A stretch of DNA of 64,000 bases from AWTP1-13 sp963827545 (GCA_963827545.1 CAWHBI010000039.1:1-64000), one strand, 5' to 3'. Shown: positions 52,678 to 62,141, counted from the stretch's first letter. Notes: generated by a model from the sequence alone, not told the origin. Numbers and translations: made by a program.

Positions 52678-54192
52678 CTAGCCGCCCCGGTCGGGGATCT
52701 CGATACGAAACGCGGTTCCACGCTCCCTCTCGAGCAGCTGGATGATGCCGCCATGGGCGGTCACCAGCTCATGTGCGACGGCTAGGCCCAATCCCGTGCC
52801 GTCCTTGCGCGCGGAGCCTTGAAAGGCCTGGAAAAGGTGCGCACGAGCCTTCTCCGGCACGCCCGGCCCGTCGTCGTCGACCTCGATTGTGACTCGCTGA
52901 CCGAGACGGGCTCCGCTCACGCGGATATGGCCTGTCGGAATTTCCTGCTGCTCGATAGCCTGCAGCGCGTTGCGGCACAGGTTGCTCAACACGCGAAACA
53001 GCTGGTCGCGGTCGGCGTCGATGAGCAGCGCATCCTCGACTTCGACGGTCCAGAACACGGCATCATCACGCGGCAGGCCGAGCCCATCGCCAACCTCGGC
53101 GACCAGCGGACGCAGGGGAATGGGCTCCCGCCGCGGCGGCGCCTCCTCGGCGCGTCCGAACTTGAGCGTGCTTTCGCACAGCTTGATGGCACGGTCGAGC
53201 GAGGCGATGAGCTTGGGCGCGAAGCGCTGCACGGTCGGGTCCGGCAGGCTGCCGAGCCGGTCCGAGATGAGCTGGGCGCTCGAGAGCATGTTGCGCAGGT
53301 CGTGGTTGATCTTGCTCACTGCCAGCCCCAGCGCCGCCAGGCGGCTCTTCTGCTGCAGAGTTTGCTTGAGCTCCGACTGCATGTGCGCCAGCTCGCGCTC
53401 GGCGGTGCCGATCTCGTCGTGGCGCTGCGAGGGCACGATGATGCGGCTGGCGTCCTCGGGGTTCTGGCTGAAGCGCAGAATATTGCGTGTGATGCGCATC
53501 ATCGGTTGCACGAACAGGGAATTGAGGGCGAAATAGACAAGCGCAGCCGTGATGATGGAGATGATAATTGAAAGGCCCAGCACATTGAGGCCGTAGCGGA
53601 TCATAGCCGCCCGGAGCGGCGCCTCGGGAAGCACGATGTCGATCTGGTCGCCGGCACCGGCGACGGGCTCGCCCAGCACCCGGATGATGCGGTCTTCCTT
53701 GGCGAAGAACACGGCCAGCGCATCCCAGATCAGGCGGAAGCGGAGACTGATCTCGTTCCACAAGCCACCCGGCCGCGCACTCGCGCGAAAATCGTAGATG
53801 CCATCGATGTCCGCCTGCTGGTCGGGCGGCAGGACCATGCGGCGCTCGTTGTTGCGTACCCAAGAGACTGCCCGCACCTGGGCGGTTCGCAATAGCTCGT
53901 TGCGCAGGGTGTCGGGAACATTGCCTTCGCCGGCCACCTGCGCGGCGAGTGCAGCGAGCCTGGCGGCCGACAGGCGATCTGCCAGCCAGGTGATGCGGAA
54001 GTTTGCCACCGACGGAACGAAGATCAGCACCTCCGCCAGCATGACGAAGACGATCGTCAGCAGCAGCAGCTTGGCGGACAAACCGAGCCCTCGCCGCTCC
54101 GACGTCGCCGTCAGCGGAGTTTTGATCGCTTTGACACGCTCCCAGAGCCTGCCTGGCCAGGACAGCGCCTCGTCGATCATGTCGCGCGGCAC
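52678..54192 (-). CDS. Sensor histidine kinase (orphan)
   Basis: A 504-residue membrane kinase. One helix near residues 35-58 (LSAKLLLLTIVFVMLAEVLI) and another after residue 200 (LNVLGLSIIISIITAALVYF) bound a periplasmic sensor region of about 150 residues. Then a HAMP-like linker, the phospho-acceptor His in SKINHDLRNMLSSAQ, the N box LCRNALQAIE, and G boxes DDDGPGVPE and GTGLGLAVAHEL. GTG 54192 has GAGG six bases before; ATG 54180 is an alternative. No response regulator is adjacent. Signal unknown. Confidence 0.88.
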   Translation of the reverse strand: MPRDMIDEALSWPGRLWERVKAIKTPLTATSERRGLGLSAKLLLLTIVFVMLAEVLIFVPSVANFRITWLADRLSAARLAALAAQVAGEGNVPDTLRNELLRTAQVRAVSWVRNNERRMVLPPDQQADIDGIYDFRASARPGGLWNEISLRFRLIWDALAVFFAKEDRIIRVLGEPVAGAGDQIDIVLPEAPLRAAMIRYGLNVLGLSIIISIITAALVYFALNSLFVQPMMRITRNILRFSQNPEDASRIIVPSQRHDEIGTAERELAHMQSELKQTLQQKSRLAALGLAVSKINHDLRNMLSSAQLISDRLGSLPDPTVQRFAPKLIASLDRAIKLCESTLKFGRAEEAPPRREPIPLRPLVAEVGDGLGLPRDDAVFWTVEVEDALLIDADRDQLFRVLSNLCRNALQAIEQQEIPTGHIRVSGARLGQRVTIEVDDDGPGVPEKARAHLFQAFQGSARKDGTGLGLAVAHELVTAHGGIIQLLERERGTAFRIEIPDRGG

Positions 54193-54232
54193 GAACTACC
54201 TCGCCCTTTCCTCGTGGTCAGCCGAGCCTCGG

Positions 54233-55756
54233 TCAACCAAGCCTGGCAAGCCAACTGATCACCTTGCGGACCAGGGGCCTTGCGGCCGCAGTCGCATAGT
54301 AGCCGAACGCCGCCCGCTTGTTGATCTCCGACAACGTAGGATAAGGCGATATCCATTGCGTCATGGCCCTTATGTCGAGCCTCTGCGATATGGCGAGCGA
54401 CCACATCTGGATCAACTCGCCCGCGTGCAGCCCGACGATACTGGCCCCCTTGATCTTGCCCTTCGCGTCAGTAACGACCTTCACGAACCCTTCCGTGGCC
54501 CTCTCTGCCTGTGCGCGATCATTTTCCTGATATGGCCAGCGGTAAACGCGCAAGTTGCCGAACCGCTCCCTCGCCATGTCTTCGGTCAGGCCAACATGGG
54601 CAAGCTCAGGATCGGTGAACGTGACCCATGGAACGATTCCGTTGTCGACAGACGCCGACACGCGAAACAGCGCCCTGCGAATGACAATGCCGGCGTGATA
54701 GTTGGCAATGTGCGTAAATTGTGGGCCGCCAGTAACGTCGCCGATGGCAAATACCCTGCGGTTCGAGGTTTGCAGGCCCTTGTTCACCTGGATGCCGCGC
54801 TTGTCAAATTTGATGGCTGCGGCCTCGAGATTGAGGCCTGCGACGTTCGGGATGCGGCCGGCGGCGAGCAGCACGTGCGTGCCCTGCACGACGCCGTTCC
54901 GGCCGTCCTCGGAAACGTGCACGTCGATCAGCCTCGTTCCGCCGGCGATGCGCTCGACCAGGGTGCCTTCCCGGATTTCGAGCCCCTCGGCCCGCAGTTG
55001 CTTGAGCACCACCTCGGCCGCCTCGGGATCGTCCTTGCCCAGCGCCTTCAATGCCTCGATCACGGTTACGCGGCTGCCGAGCCGCAGATGCGCCTGGGCC
55101 AGTTCCAGGCCGATCGGGCCGCCCCCGATCACGATGAGGTGGTCGAGCTTCTCGCGGTTGTCGAAGATGGTCTCGTTGGTGAAGTAGGGCACCTTGTCGA
55201 GACCGGGGATCGGCGGGATGGCAGGAGACGAGCCGGTTGCGATGACGAAGCGACGTGCCTTGATGCGCTGATCGCCCGCGAGCAGGGTGTCGCGACTGAT
55301 GAAGTGCCCGGCTGCCTGGATCACCCTGACGCCAAGACCGGTGAAGCGCTCTACCGAGTCGTTCGGCGCGATTGCGGCAATCACGCCATGGACGTGGTCG
55401 CGGACGGCACCGGGATCGATTGCGGGCTTCACGGGCGCGATGCCGAACGGCGCGGCGGAGCGCATGAGCTGCGCGCGTCTGGCCGCTGCGATCAGCGCCT
55501 TGGAGGGCACGCAGCCGTAATTGAGGCAGTCTCCGCCCATCTTGTGCTTTTCGACCAGGGCGACGGCGGAGCCAAGCTGAGCGGCCGCCGCCGCCATCGA
55601 CAAGCCGCCGGAGCCGCCGCCGATCACGCAAATATCGACGCGCAGCTCGGCATCTGCAGCAGCGCTGCTGAGGGTTCTGCTTGCCGGGGGAGCATCGGAC
55701 TTGCTGCCCGGGGCGAGCCGCATCAGGCCGACCGCCTGGTCACTTGGCTGCGGCAT
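54233..55756 (-). CDS. Mercuric-reductase-like FAD-dependent disulfide oxidoreductase
   Basis: A 507-residue class I flavoprotein disulfide reductase. FAD motif DICVIGGGSGGLSMA near residue 41; redox-active pair Cys77/Cys82 in GGDCLNYGCVPSK; NAD(P)-binding motif VIGGGPIGLELAQAHLRLG; C-terminal dimer domain with FTDPELAHVGLTE. It lacks the terminal Cys-Cys pair that binds Hg(II) in true MerA and the N-terminal metal-binding domain, so mercury reduction is unlikely. Such proteins linked to TVP38 membrane proteins are frequent; the substrate is unknown. The start overlaps the TVP38 gene by 17 bases. Confidence 0.9.
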   Translation of the reverse strand: MPQPSDQAVGLMRLAPGSKSDAPPASRTLSSAAADAELRVDICVIGGGSGGLSMAAAAAQLGSAVALVEKHKMGGDCLNYGCVPSKALIAAARRAQLMRSAAPFGIAPVKPAIDPGAVRDHVHGVIAAIAPNDSVERFTGLGVRVIQAAGHFISRDTLLAGDQRIKARRFVIATGSSPAIPPIPGLDKVPYFTNETIFDNREKLDHLIVIGGGPIGLELAQAHLRLGSRVTVIEALKALGKDDPEAAEVVLKQLRAEGLEIREGTLVERIAGGTRLIDVHVSEDGRNGVVQGTHVLLAAGRIPNVAGLNLEAAAIKFDKRGIQVNKGLQTSNRRVFAIGDVTGGPQFTHIANYHAGIVIRRALFRVSASVDNGIVPWVTFTDPELAHVGLTEDMARERFGNLRVYRWPYQENDRAQAERATEGFVKVVTDAKGKIKGASIVGLHAGELIQMWSLAISQRLDIRAMTQWISPYPTLSEINKRAAFGYYATAAARPLVRKVISWLARLG

Positions 55757-56600
55757 GGCTTTTTCTCCACCTCTTGAGGACGACAGGAATCACGGCGACC
55801 ACACCCAGCAGTATGAGGGCCAACAGGAGCTCTTTGGTGAGGAGCGAGCTCGCATGGATCTTCATCTTGCAGGCGTCCGCCCCTTGCAGGACCACGCACG
55901 CGGCATGTTCATTCTTGGCAGCCATGATGACGCTGTCGAGGCCGGCGCCCGCGGAGGCAAACGCGAAAGTCGCGGGGATGATGCCCAGCACGGTTCCAAT
56001 GACGTAGGTCTTGAGGGGCACGCCCAACAGGGCGGGCGCGATATTGACAAACCAGAAAGGAAAGACCGGCACCAGCCGCAGAAACAGCATATAGCTCAAC
56101 GCTTCCTTCTTGAAACCTTCGCTCAGCTTGGCAAGCCAGGGCCCCACCCGCTCAGCCAGCGTGTCGCCAACCGCGGTCCGCGCGATCATGAAGACGATGG
56201 TGGCGCCGGTGGTCGCTGCAGTCACCGCTGCCAGTCCCCCGACCAGTGTGCCGAACAACAAGCCCCCTGTGACCGTCAGGATGAGGCCGCCGGGAAGCGA
56301 CAGGGCCACCGCCACGGAGTAGGTCACGATGTAAGCCAGGACCGAGAGGCACGCGTGCTCTGCAAGAAGCGAGTGAAACCGGTCGCGCTGGATCACCACG
56401 TTCTCCAGCGTGATCAGGTTGTGGGCGTCGAGCAGGAACAGCAGGGCCATGGCGGCAACGACGACAACGAGCGCCCCATAGCGCCTGGCCTTGCCCAAGC
56501 CCTTCGAGGCTTTGTTCGGTGCACGCATGCCGACACCGCCAACCTTGGCTGGACATCCGGAACCAGCGCCCGCTGAGCCGCGGCCGGCCGCCCCGTTCAT
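55740..56600 (-). CDS. TVP38/TMEM64 (VTT domain) membrane protein
   Basis: A 286-residue inner-membrane protein with about five to six helices; the VTT core includes SLPGGLILTVTGGLLFGTLV and the conserved arginine region LSYMLFLRLVPVFPFWFVN. Compared with its relative at 19393-20085 it has a longer cytoplasmic N-terminus and a final helix followed by a Lys-rich tail. ATG 56600 has GGGAG six bases before. Its end overlaps the flavoprotein gene, so both form a two-gene unit, suggesting a joint membrane function. Confidence 0.9.
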   Translation of the reverse strand: MNGAAGRGSAGAGSGCPAKVGGVGMRAPNKASKGLGKARRYGALVVVVAAMALLFLLDAHNLITLENVVIQRDRFHSLLAEHACLSVLAYIVTYSVAVALSLPGGLILTVTGGLLFGTLVGGLAAVTAATTGATIVFMIARTAVGDTLAERVGPWLAKLSEGFKKEALSYMLFLRLVPVFPFWFVNIAPALLGVPLKTYVIGTVLGIIPATFAFASAGAGLDSVIMAAKNEHAACVVLQGADACKMKIHASSLLTKELLLALILLGVVAVIPVVLKRWRKSHAAAK

Positions 56601-56810
56601 TCGCCGCTCCCGTTCATAGTCCCTCGTCAGCCCATGATCCAGGGCGCGGCGCAAACCCGCCTCCTACCGGTACCTCTGGGGGCTCCGGCGTCGGCGACCC
56701 CTCCTCATCTCAAAAAATGGGGTGTGGCAATCGCAGTGGGGAAAGTGTCAAGCACACGTGAGATGCCGCGATCAGAATTGATCGCTTGCGGGCCAATCTA
56801 CCGCCTTGGA

Positions 56811-56839
56811 TTGACTTGGGAGGGGTCCAACCCTATAAG
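56811..56839 (+). promoter_or_regulatory. rpmH promoter
   Basis: TTGACT (56811-56816) and TATAAG (56834-56839) are 17 bases apart, a good housekeeping promoter. Transcription would start near 56846, giving a leader of about 100 bases before rpmH. Confidence 0.75.
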
Positions 56840-56944
56840 CCCCAGCAATTCCGGCCAGATTTGCAGCGATCCGCGCTGTCGCGCAGGTACCGTAGGCGGT
56901 TCTGGCGCGCCCCGGGGCAGAAGGCTTCAAGACGGAGACCCGAC

Positions 56945-57079
56945 GTGAAGCGTACCTATCAGCCGAGCAGGCTTGTCCGCAAGCGCCGCCACGGCTTCCG
57001 CAAGCGCATGCAGACGGCCGGTGGCCGCAGGGTCCTTGCGCGCCGCCGCGCAAAGGGCCGCAAGCGCCTCTCGGCTTGA
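56945..57079 (+). CDS. rpmH: 50S ribosomal protein L34
   Basis: The 44-residue ribosomal protein, MKRTYQPSRLVRKRRHGFRK onward, ending KGRKRLSA; complete and typical. Start is GTG 56945 with GGAG seven bases before. It leads the conserved rpmH-rnpA-yidC run; rnpA starts about 20 bases after its stop. Confidence 0.96.
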   Translation: MKRTYQPSRLVRKRRHGFRKRMQTAGGRRVLARRRAKGRKRLSA

Positions 57080-57099
57080 GGTTGCACGGCGGCTCGTGC

Positions 57100-57519
57100 A
57101 TGGCCACAACACAGGGAAAGCTGCCGCAGCCTCGACCTTCCCGCCTTGCGATGCTCAAGCGCCGCCCGGAGTTCCTGCGCATTCGTAACGGGCCGCGCCA
57201 TGCCACCCGGGCGTTCGTGCTGGAGGCAAAGCAGCGCGGAGACGACAAGGCCTTACTGGAAGCACAGGCGCGATTTGGCTTTACAATCAGCAAGAAGGTC
57301 GGAGGAGCGGTCGAGCGCAACCGCATCAGGCGGCGACTGAAGGCCGCGGTGTGCGATGTTGTGCATGAGCACGCCAAACACGATTTCGACTATGTTCTGA
57401 TTGCGCGTCGCGCAGCGCTCGACACGGCTTTCGCGGTGCTGGTGTCGGATCTCGTGAAAGCCCTAGACCGCGTCAATGCCATGCCCCGGCAGGGACATGG
57501 CCAAGCAGCGCGCAGGTAG
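57100..57519 (+). CDS. rnpA: Ribonuclease P protein component
   Basis: A 139-residue basic protein that assists the RNase P RNA in trimming tRNA 5' ends. The RNR signature is seen in RFGFTISKKVGGAVERNRIR, the substrate-leader contact LKRRPEFLRIRNG at the start. ATG 57100 gives an N-terminal extension of 17 residues over ATG 57151 (MLKRRPEF), which is a plausible shorter start; extended forms are common in this order. Confidence 0.92.
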   Translation: MATTQGKLPQPRPSRLAMLKRRPEFLRIRNGPRHATRAFVLEAKQRGDDKALLEAQARFGFTISKKVGGAVERNRIRRRLKAAVCDVVHEHAKHDFDYVLIARRAALDTAFAVLVSDLVKALDRVNAMPRQGHGQAARR

Positions 57520-57568
57520 CGCACACAATTTCCGAAGCAAGATCGGCCCACGCCATCTCGAGACAGCG

Positions 57569-59749
57569 ATGCAGCAGGATCAAGAAAGCCAGAAAAACCT
57601 ACTTCTCGCCATCGTGCTTTCGGTGGCCGTGCTGCTAGGCTGGCAGTTCTTCTACGCCGGCCCGAAGCTGAAGGAGGAGCAGGAGCGCCAGGCGCGCATT
57701 CGCCAGGAGCAGGCGCAGACGAAGGAGCCGCCTGCCGGTGCGCCGAAGACTGCACCGGATGCGGCGCCCGGCAAGGTCCCGCAACAAGGCACGGTGCCGG
57801 CTCCCGCCGTTGCACCCGCGTTGAACCGCCAGGCGGCGGTGGCCGCTGGCCCGCGGGTGCGCATCGAGACGCCCAGCCTCACAGGATCGATCCCGCTCAA
57901 GGGCGGGCGCATCGACGACCTCGTGCTGGCCAAGTACCGCGAGACGGTCGACCCGGCGAGCGCCAACGTCGTGCTGTTCTCGCCCTCCGGGGCTCCCCAT
58001 CCCTACTATGCCGAGTACGGCTGGCTGGCAGGCCCCGGTGTAACGCAGCCCATGCCGAACCAGGACACGCTGTGGCGGCAGGAGAAAGATGCGCCCCTCA
58101 CGCCGACCTCGCCGGTGACGCTCGTCTGGGACAACGGACAGGGCCTTGTCTTCCGGCGCACCATCTCTGTTGATACCGACTACCTGTTCACGGTCGCCGA
58201 GGAGGTTGAGAACAAGACCGGGGCCCCGGTAACGCTGCACCCGTACGCATTGATCTCGCGCCACGGCATGCCGAAGGTGGAAGGGTACTACATTCTGCAC
58301 GAGGGGCTAATCGGCGTGTTCGGAACTGCCGGCCTGCAGGAAGTCGCCTACGCGGACGTGCTCAAGGACGGCGGATCGAAGACCTTCAAGCAGACCGGCG
58401 GCTGGCTCGGCTTCACCGACAAGTACTGGGCCGCCGCGCTCGTCCCCGATCAACAAACCCCTTACGAAGCCAAGCTCTCAGGCACCAAGGGTGCCAAGGA
58501 CTACTTCCAGACCGATTTTGCCGGGGGTCCCGTGGTGATCGCGCCAGGCGCCAGGCACACGACCACCAGCCACCTGTTCGCCGGCGCCAAGCAGGTGAAC
58601 CTGATCGACGCTTACGGCGAAAGGCTCGGTGCCAAGCAGTTCGACCTGCTGATCGACTGGGGCTGGTTCTATTTCATCACCAAGCCGCTGTTCAAACTGC
58701 TGCACTGGCTGAGCCTGTTCTTCGGCAACTACGGCCTCGCCATCCTCGCCACCACGGTGCTCGTCAAGCTCGTGTTCTTCCCACTGGCCAACAAGAGCTA
58801 CGAGTCGATGGCCAAGATGAAGATGCTGCAGCCGGAGATGGAAAAGCTGCGCGAGCGCTACAAGGACGATCGCGCCAAGCAGCAGCAGGAGCTGATGGCG
58901 CTCTACAAGACCAAGAAGATCAACCCGATGGCCGGCTGTTTGCCCATCCTCCTGCAGATCCCGGTGTTCTTCGCACTGTACAAGGTGCTGTTCATCACCA
59001 TCGACATGCGGCACGCGCCATTCTACGGCTGGATCAAGGACCTTTCCGCTCCTGACCCAACCTCGCTTTTCAATCTGTTCGGCCTGCTGCCCTACGCCGT
59101 GCCCGAATTCCTGCACGTCGGTGTGTGGCCCATCGTCATGGGCATCACCATGTGGGTCCAGATGCAGCTGAACCCGCAGCAGCCCGATCCCATCCAGCAG
59201 AAGATCTTCAACTGGATGCCCGTGATGTTCACGTTTCTGCTGGCATCGTTCTCGGTTGGGCTGGTGATCTACTGGGCGTGGAACAACGTGCTTTCCCTGA
59301 TCCAGCAGTACACCATCATGCGCAAAAATGGCGCCGAGATTCACCTGTGGAAGAACATGGGGCTGGACAAGGTGATTGCGCGGCTCCAGTCGGGGCAGGG
59401 CGTCGGTGCGGGGGATGCCATGCGGCGCGGCGCCGAGCAGGTGGGTCAGCGCGTCGGCACCTGGAAGAAAAGCCTGACTGACAGGCTCCAGCGCCCGAGC
59501 GGCGCGCCTGCGCCGAAATCCCCTGATACGGCCAGCACGGGACGTGTGGGCGACGGCACGGGCACGGCCGGGGCCGATGCGAAAATGACACGCGAGCAGG
59601 CGCTCAAGACCCTGGGGCTGGAAGCCGATGCCACGCCGACCGAGATCGACGCCGCCTACACCAGGCACGCGCGGCAGAACGGCAGCCTGAACGGCTCGGG
59701 GAGGCTGAGCCAGGCGCACGAGATCCTGCGCGGCAAGGAAGGCTCGTGA
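57569..59749 (+). CDS. yidC: Membrane protein insertase YidC with a J-domain-like C-terminal extension
   Basis: A 726-residue insertase. Order: N-terminal helix (LLLAIVLSVAVLLGWQFF), a Pro/Ala/Lys linker, the periplasmic P1 domain (VRIETPSLTGSIPLKGGRID onward), then the 60K domain with YGLAILATTVLVKLVFFPLA, the cytoplasmic coiled hairpin (LQPEMEKLRERYKDD), and the last helices including FLLASFSVGLVIYWAWNN. The insertase normally stops about 40-60 residues after this; here it continues through a charged linker into REQALKTLGLEADATPTEID, which resembles J-domain helices I-II without the HPD motif, and AHEILRG, like helix III. Start ATG 57569 chosen as the hydrophobic helix begins right after it; 57476 is an alternative. 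Confidence 0.93.
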   Translation: MQQDQESQKNLLLAIVLSVAVLLGWQFFYAGPKLKEEQERQARIRQEQAQTKEPPAGAPKTAPDAAPGKVPQQGTVPAPAVAPALNRQAAVAAGPRVRIETPSLTGSIPLKGGRIDDLVLAKYRETVDPASANVVLFSPSGAPHPYYAEYGWLAGPGVTQPMPNQDTLWRQEKDAPLTPTSPVTLVWDNGQGLVFRRTISVDTDYLFTVAEEVENKTGAPVTLHPYALISRHGMPKVEGYYILHEGLIGVFGTAGLQEVAYADVLKDGGSKTFKQTGGWLGFTDKYWAAALVPDQQTPYEAKLSGTKGAKDYFQTDFAGGPVVIAPGARHTTTSHLFAGAKQVNLIDAYGERLGAKQFDLLIDWGWFYFITKPLFKLLHWLSLFFGNYGLAILATTVLVKLVFFPLANKSYESMAKMKMLQPEMEKLRERYKDDRAKQQQELMALYKTKKINPMAGCLPILLQIPVFFALYKVLFITIDMRHAPFYGWIKDLSAPDPTSLFNLFGLLPYAVPEFLHVGVWPIVMGITMWVQMQLNPQQPDPIQQKIFNWMPVMFTFLLASFSVGLVIYWAWNNVLSLIQQYTIMRKNGAEIHLWKNMGLDKVIARLQSGQGVGAGDAMRRGAEQVGQRVGTWKKSLTDRLQRPSGAPAPKSPDTASTGRVGDGTGTAGADAKMTREQALKTLGLEADATPTEIDAAYTRHARQNGSLNGSGRLSQAHEILRGKEGS

Positions 59750-59795
59750 CGGCACCGGCAAGCGCCCTTCAAGTGGTCTCGGGTTCTGACCGACG

Positions 59796-60440
59796 ATGGC
59801 GGATGAAGCGTTCACGCCCGATGAGATCGAGGCCGGCGAGGCGCTGTTCCGGCGGCAATGGCGGTTCGTGAGGAGCGTGCCGAGCCTCGATTTTCTCCCT
59901 GCCCACGACCGGCCCGAATGTGCTTTCGCCGGCCGATCCAATGTCGGCAAGTCGAGCCTCATCAACGCGCTCGCGCGCCACGGCGGACTGGCCCGCACTT
60001 CCAATACGCCCGGCCGCACGCAGGAGCTGAACTTCTTCGAGGCGCCCGGTGTCCCCCTGTTCATGGTGGATATGCCGGGCTACGGCTTTGCCGAGGCGCC
60101 CAAGGCCAAGGTCGAGCAGTGGACGAGGTTGGTTAAGGATTATCTGCGCGGGCGTGCCACGCTGGTGCGCGTTTTCCTGTTGGTCGACGCGCGGCACGGT
60201 CTGAAGCCGCCCGATCTGGCTGTCATGCAGCTGATGGACGAGGCGGCCGTTTCCTATCAGGCCGTTCTCACCAAGGTCGACAAGATCAAGCCGGCCGAGC
60301 TTGTGCGCGTGACGCAGAACACCGCTGCGGTGCTGGGCAAGCACGCGGCCGCCTATCCGGCCATGCTTGCCACGTCCTCGCAGACGGGAGCCGGGGTTGC
60401 GGAGCTGCGGGCTGAAATCGCGCGGTCGGCAAAGGGATGA
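59796..60440 (+). CDS. yihA: Ribosome-biogenesis GTP-binding protein YihA/YsxC/EngB
   Basis: A 214-residue GTPase for large-subunit assembly. G1 is AFAGRSNVGKSS; G2/G3 show TSNTPGRTQELNF and MVDMPGYGFAEAP; G4 is TKVDKIK; G5 is ATSSQTGAG. All motifs are intact. It follows yidC by 46 bases. The ATG at 59796 is used. Confidence 0.95.
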   Translation: MADEAFTPDEIEAGEALFRRQWRFVRSVPSLDFLPAHDRPECAFAGRSNVGKSSLINALARHGGLARTSNTPGRTQELNFFEAPGVPLFMVDMPGYGFAEAPKAKVEQWTRLVKDYLRGRATLVRVFLLVDARHGLKPPDLAVMQLMDEAAVSYQAVLTKVDKIKPAELVRVTQNTAAVLGKHAAAYPAMLATSSQTGAGVAELRAEIARSAKG

Positions 60441-60452
60441 GTCGCCCTGGGC

Positions 60453-62141
60453 TTACCCGCCGGCAAACGTCTTCATCATCGCAGCAGCGGCCTCCCAGAT
60501 TTCATGGCCGTACGTGCCCAGCACCACGCCCGCCAAGACCAGCGCGAGAAGCCCCGTCCAGCGCCCAAGCGACCGCAGAGGGTTACCCCGCACCGTCACC
60601 TCGATGGCGCGATCGGGCGGCGCCGATTCGGCGGCAATCCCGTCACGCCCGACCGTGCGCGCTGTGACGAGCAGCACCAGCCGGCCCCGCCCGCGCGTTT
60701 GCGGCGTCACGGTCCAGCGCCAGGTCGCCTGCTCGTCCTGCTGAGGGCCAGATGCCGTGTCCACCCATACCGTTTCGGGCGATGTGTGCTCGATCCAGAA
60801 GCCCCCGTCAGGCGCCCTCAAGCGCACGGAAAGGGCGCGCGTGACGAACGCATCGGGCCGCTGTCGCATGCCGCGGCCATTCAGCAGCAGATGGATCAGG
60901 CCGTCGATCTTGTCGCGGGCGATGCGGACCTGTGCCGATGTCGCCACGCCCACCCGCATGCGGCGCGGGATAGACTCGACCAGCGGACCGGATCCAGACC
61001 GCTGCCCGGGCCGTGGCTGCGCGGCAGACCGCGCGCCGGTGCCGGCGCCGTTGGGTGCAAGCGGTCGCGGGGGCCGCGTGGGCTCGGTCCGATCCGGCCA
61101 AGGCGCGCGGGGGCCGCGGTCGCTCGGGCGCTGCGGCAGCGGGGTGCGCGGTGTGCCCTCGGCGCCCTGCAGGGCACGCTGCGCGAACTGTGGCGGGGGA
61201 CGCTGCGGCGGGCCCTTTGGCAGCCGTGCCACAGGCGGTGAAGCGCCGGGCGGCAGGGTCCTGCCTTCCTGTGCAGGTGCTCCCGGAGGGGATGCAGGAG
61301 CGGCTGGCGCCGACTGCTCTTCCTCCCCATCGTCCAATTTTTCCGTGCCGTCAGCCTGCGAGGTGGCCGGTGCCGCCGTGGCGGGTGTGGTTGCGGTCGA
61401 GAGGCTCGACAGCGCAAGCGACTCGGCCTCCGCAGACGAGGGTGATTCGGCAGCCAGCGGCTTACCATCCCCCTTGCTGACCGAGGTGGTGGAGCGCTGC
61501 TGGATGCGGGCGCGTGCGGCCGCGAGAATATCGTCGACCGACTGGGATTGGCCTTGCGGCTTGGGCGTCGAATGTGCCGAACTCGCACTCTCTCCGCCCG
61601 CGGGGGCGCTCTCGACATGGCCCGTTTCGGTCTGGGCAGCAGCCGCGGGGGTTGTGGCAAACTTCTTGGAGCGCAACTGCGCGCTGGCCTTTTGCAAGGC
61701 GCGGATGGCCTCCTCGAACGTGAGCCCGTGCGACTTGAGCAGGCCAGCGGCCGGGCTCTTGCCGTCGCCGACCACCGCCGCCAGCACAATCGCCCCGTCG
61801 ATCTGGCGCCGGTTGGATTGCTGGGCGGCCTGTCCTGCGGCCTGCATCACGCGTAGGAGTTCCGGATCGGGGCGAGGCTCGGCTCCGTCCTCCGCGCGCA
61901 TGTCCTCAAGCAGGCGGCCGAGATAGCCCGATACATCGGTGCCAAGGCGGACGACGTCGACATTGCTGGCCTTGAGGACGATCGCGGCGTCGGGATCCTC
62001 GGTCAACGCCAGCAGCAGATGCTCGAGCAGGACGGCGCGATGCGCCTGCTCGCGCGCGAACCCGTGCGCCCGCTCCAGGCTCTGGGCCAGATTGGGCGAC
62101 ATGGCAATCGACCTGAACTGTTCCGCAAACGATTGCGGCAT
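60453..62141 (-). CDS. Clp N-terminal-domain protein with a proline-rich linker and a membrane anchor
   Basis: A 562-residue protein with no AAA+ module. Residues about 15-150 are a double Clp_N domain (SLERAHGFAREQAHRAVLLE, HLLLALTEDPDA), the substrate-receptor fold of ClpA/ClpC. Then about 230 residues of Ala/Pro/Ser-rich linker, a folded segment of about 150 residues from RRMRVGVATSAQVRIARDKI, and one membrane helix (WTGLLALVLAGVVLGTYG) close to the C-terminus. It would tether a Clp_N domain to the inner membrane. ATG 62141 follows AGGGGGT; ATG 62102 is an alternative. It is on the opposite strand to the housekeeping genes around it. Confidence 0.8.
   Translation of the reverse strand: MPQSFAEQFRSIAMSPNLAQSLERAHGFAREQAHRAVLLEHLLLALTEDPDAAIVLKASNVDVVRLGTDVSGYLGRLLEDMRAEDGAEPRPDPELLRVMQAAGQAAQQSNRRQIDGAIVLAAVVGDGKSPAAGLLKSHGLTFEEAIRALQKASAQLRSKKFATTPAAAAQTETGHVESAPAGGESASSAHSTPKPQGQSQSVDDILAAARARIQQRSTTSVSKGDGKPLAAESPSSAEAESLALSSLSTATTPATAAPATSQADGTEKLDDGEEEQSAPAAPASPPGAPAQEGRTLPPGASPPVARLPKGPPQRPPPQFAQRALQGAEGTPRTPLPQRPSDRGPRAPWPDRTEPTRPPRPLAPNGAGTGARSAAQPRPGQRSGSGPLVESIPRRMRVGVATSAQVRIARDKIDGLIHLLLNGRGMRQRPDAFVTRALSVRLRAPDGGFWIEHTSPETVWVDTASGPQQDEQATWRWTVTPQTRGRGRLVLLVTARTVGRDGIAAESAPPDRAIEVTVRGNPLRSLGRWTGLLALVLAGVVLGTYGHEIWEAAAAMMKTFAGG

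Noticed and set aside
54233..55756. Naming the flavoprotein MerA
   Set aside because: The C-terminal Cys-Cys pair and the heavy-metal domain of mercuric reductase are absent, and no mer genes are nearby.
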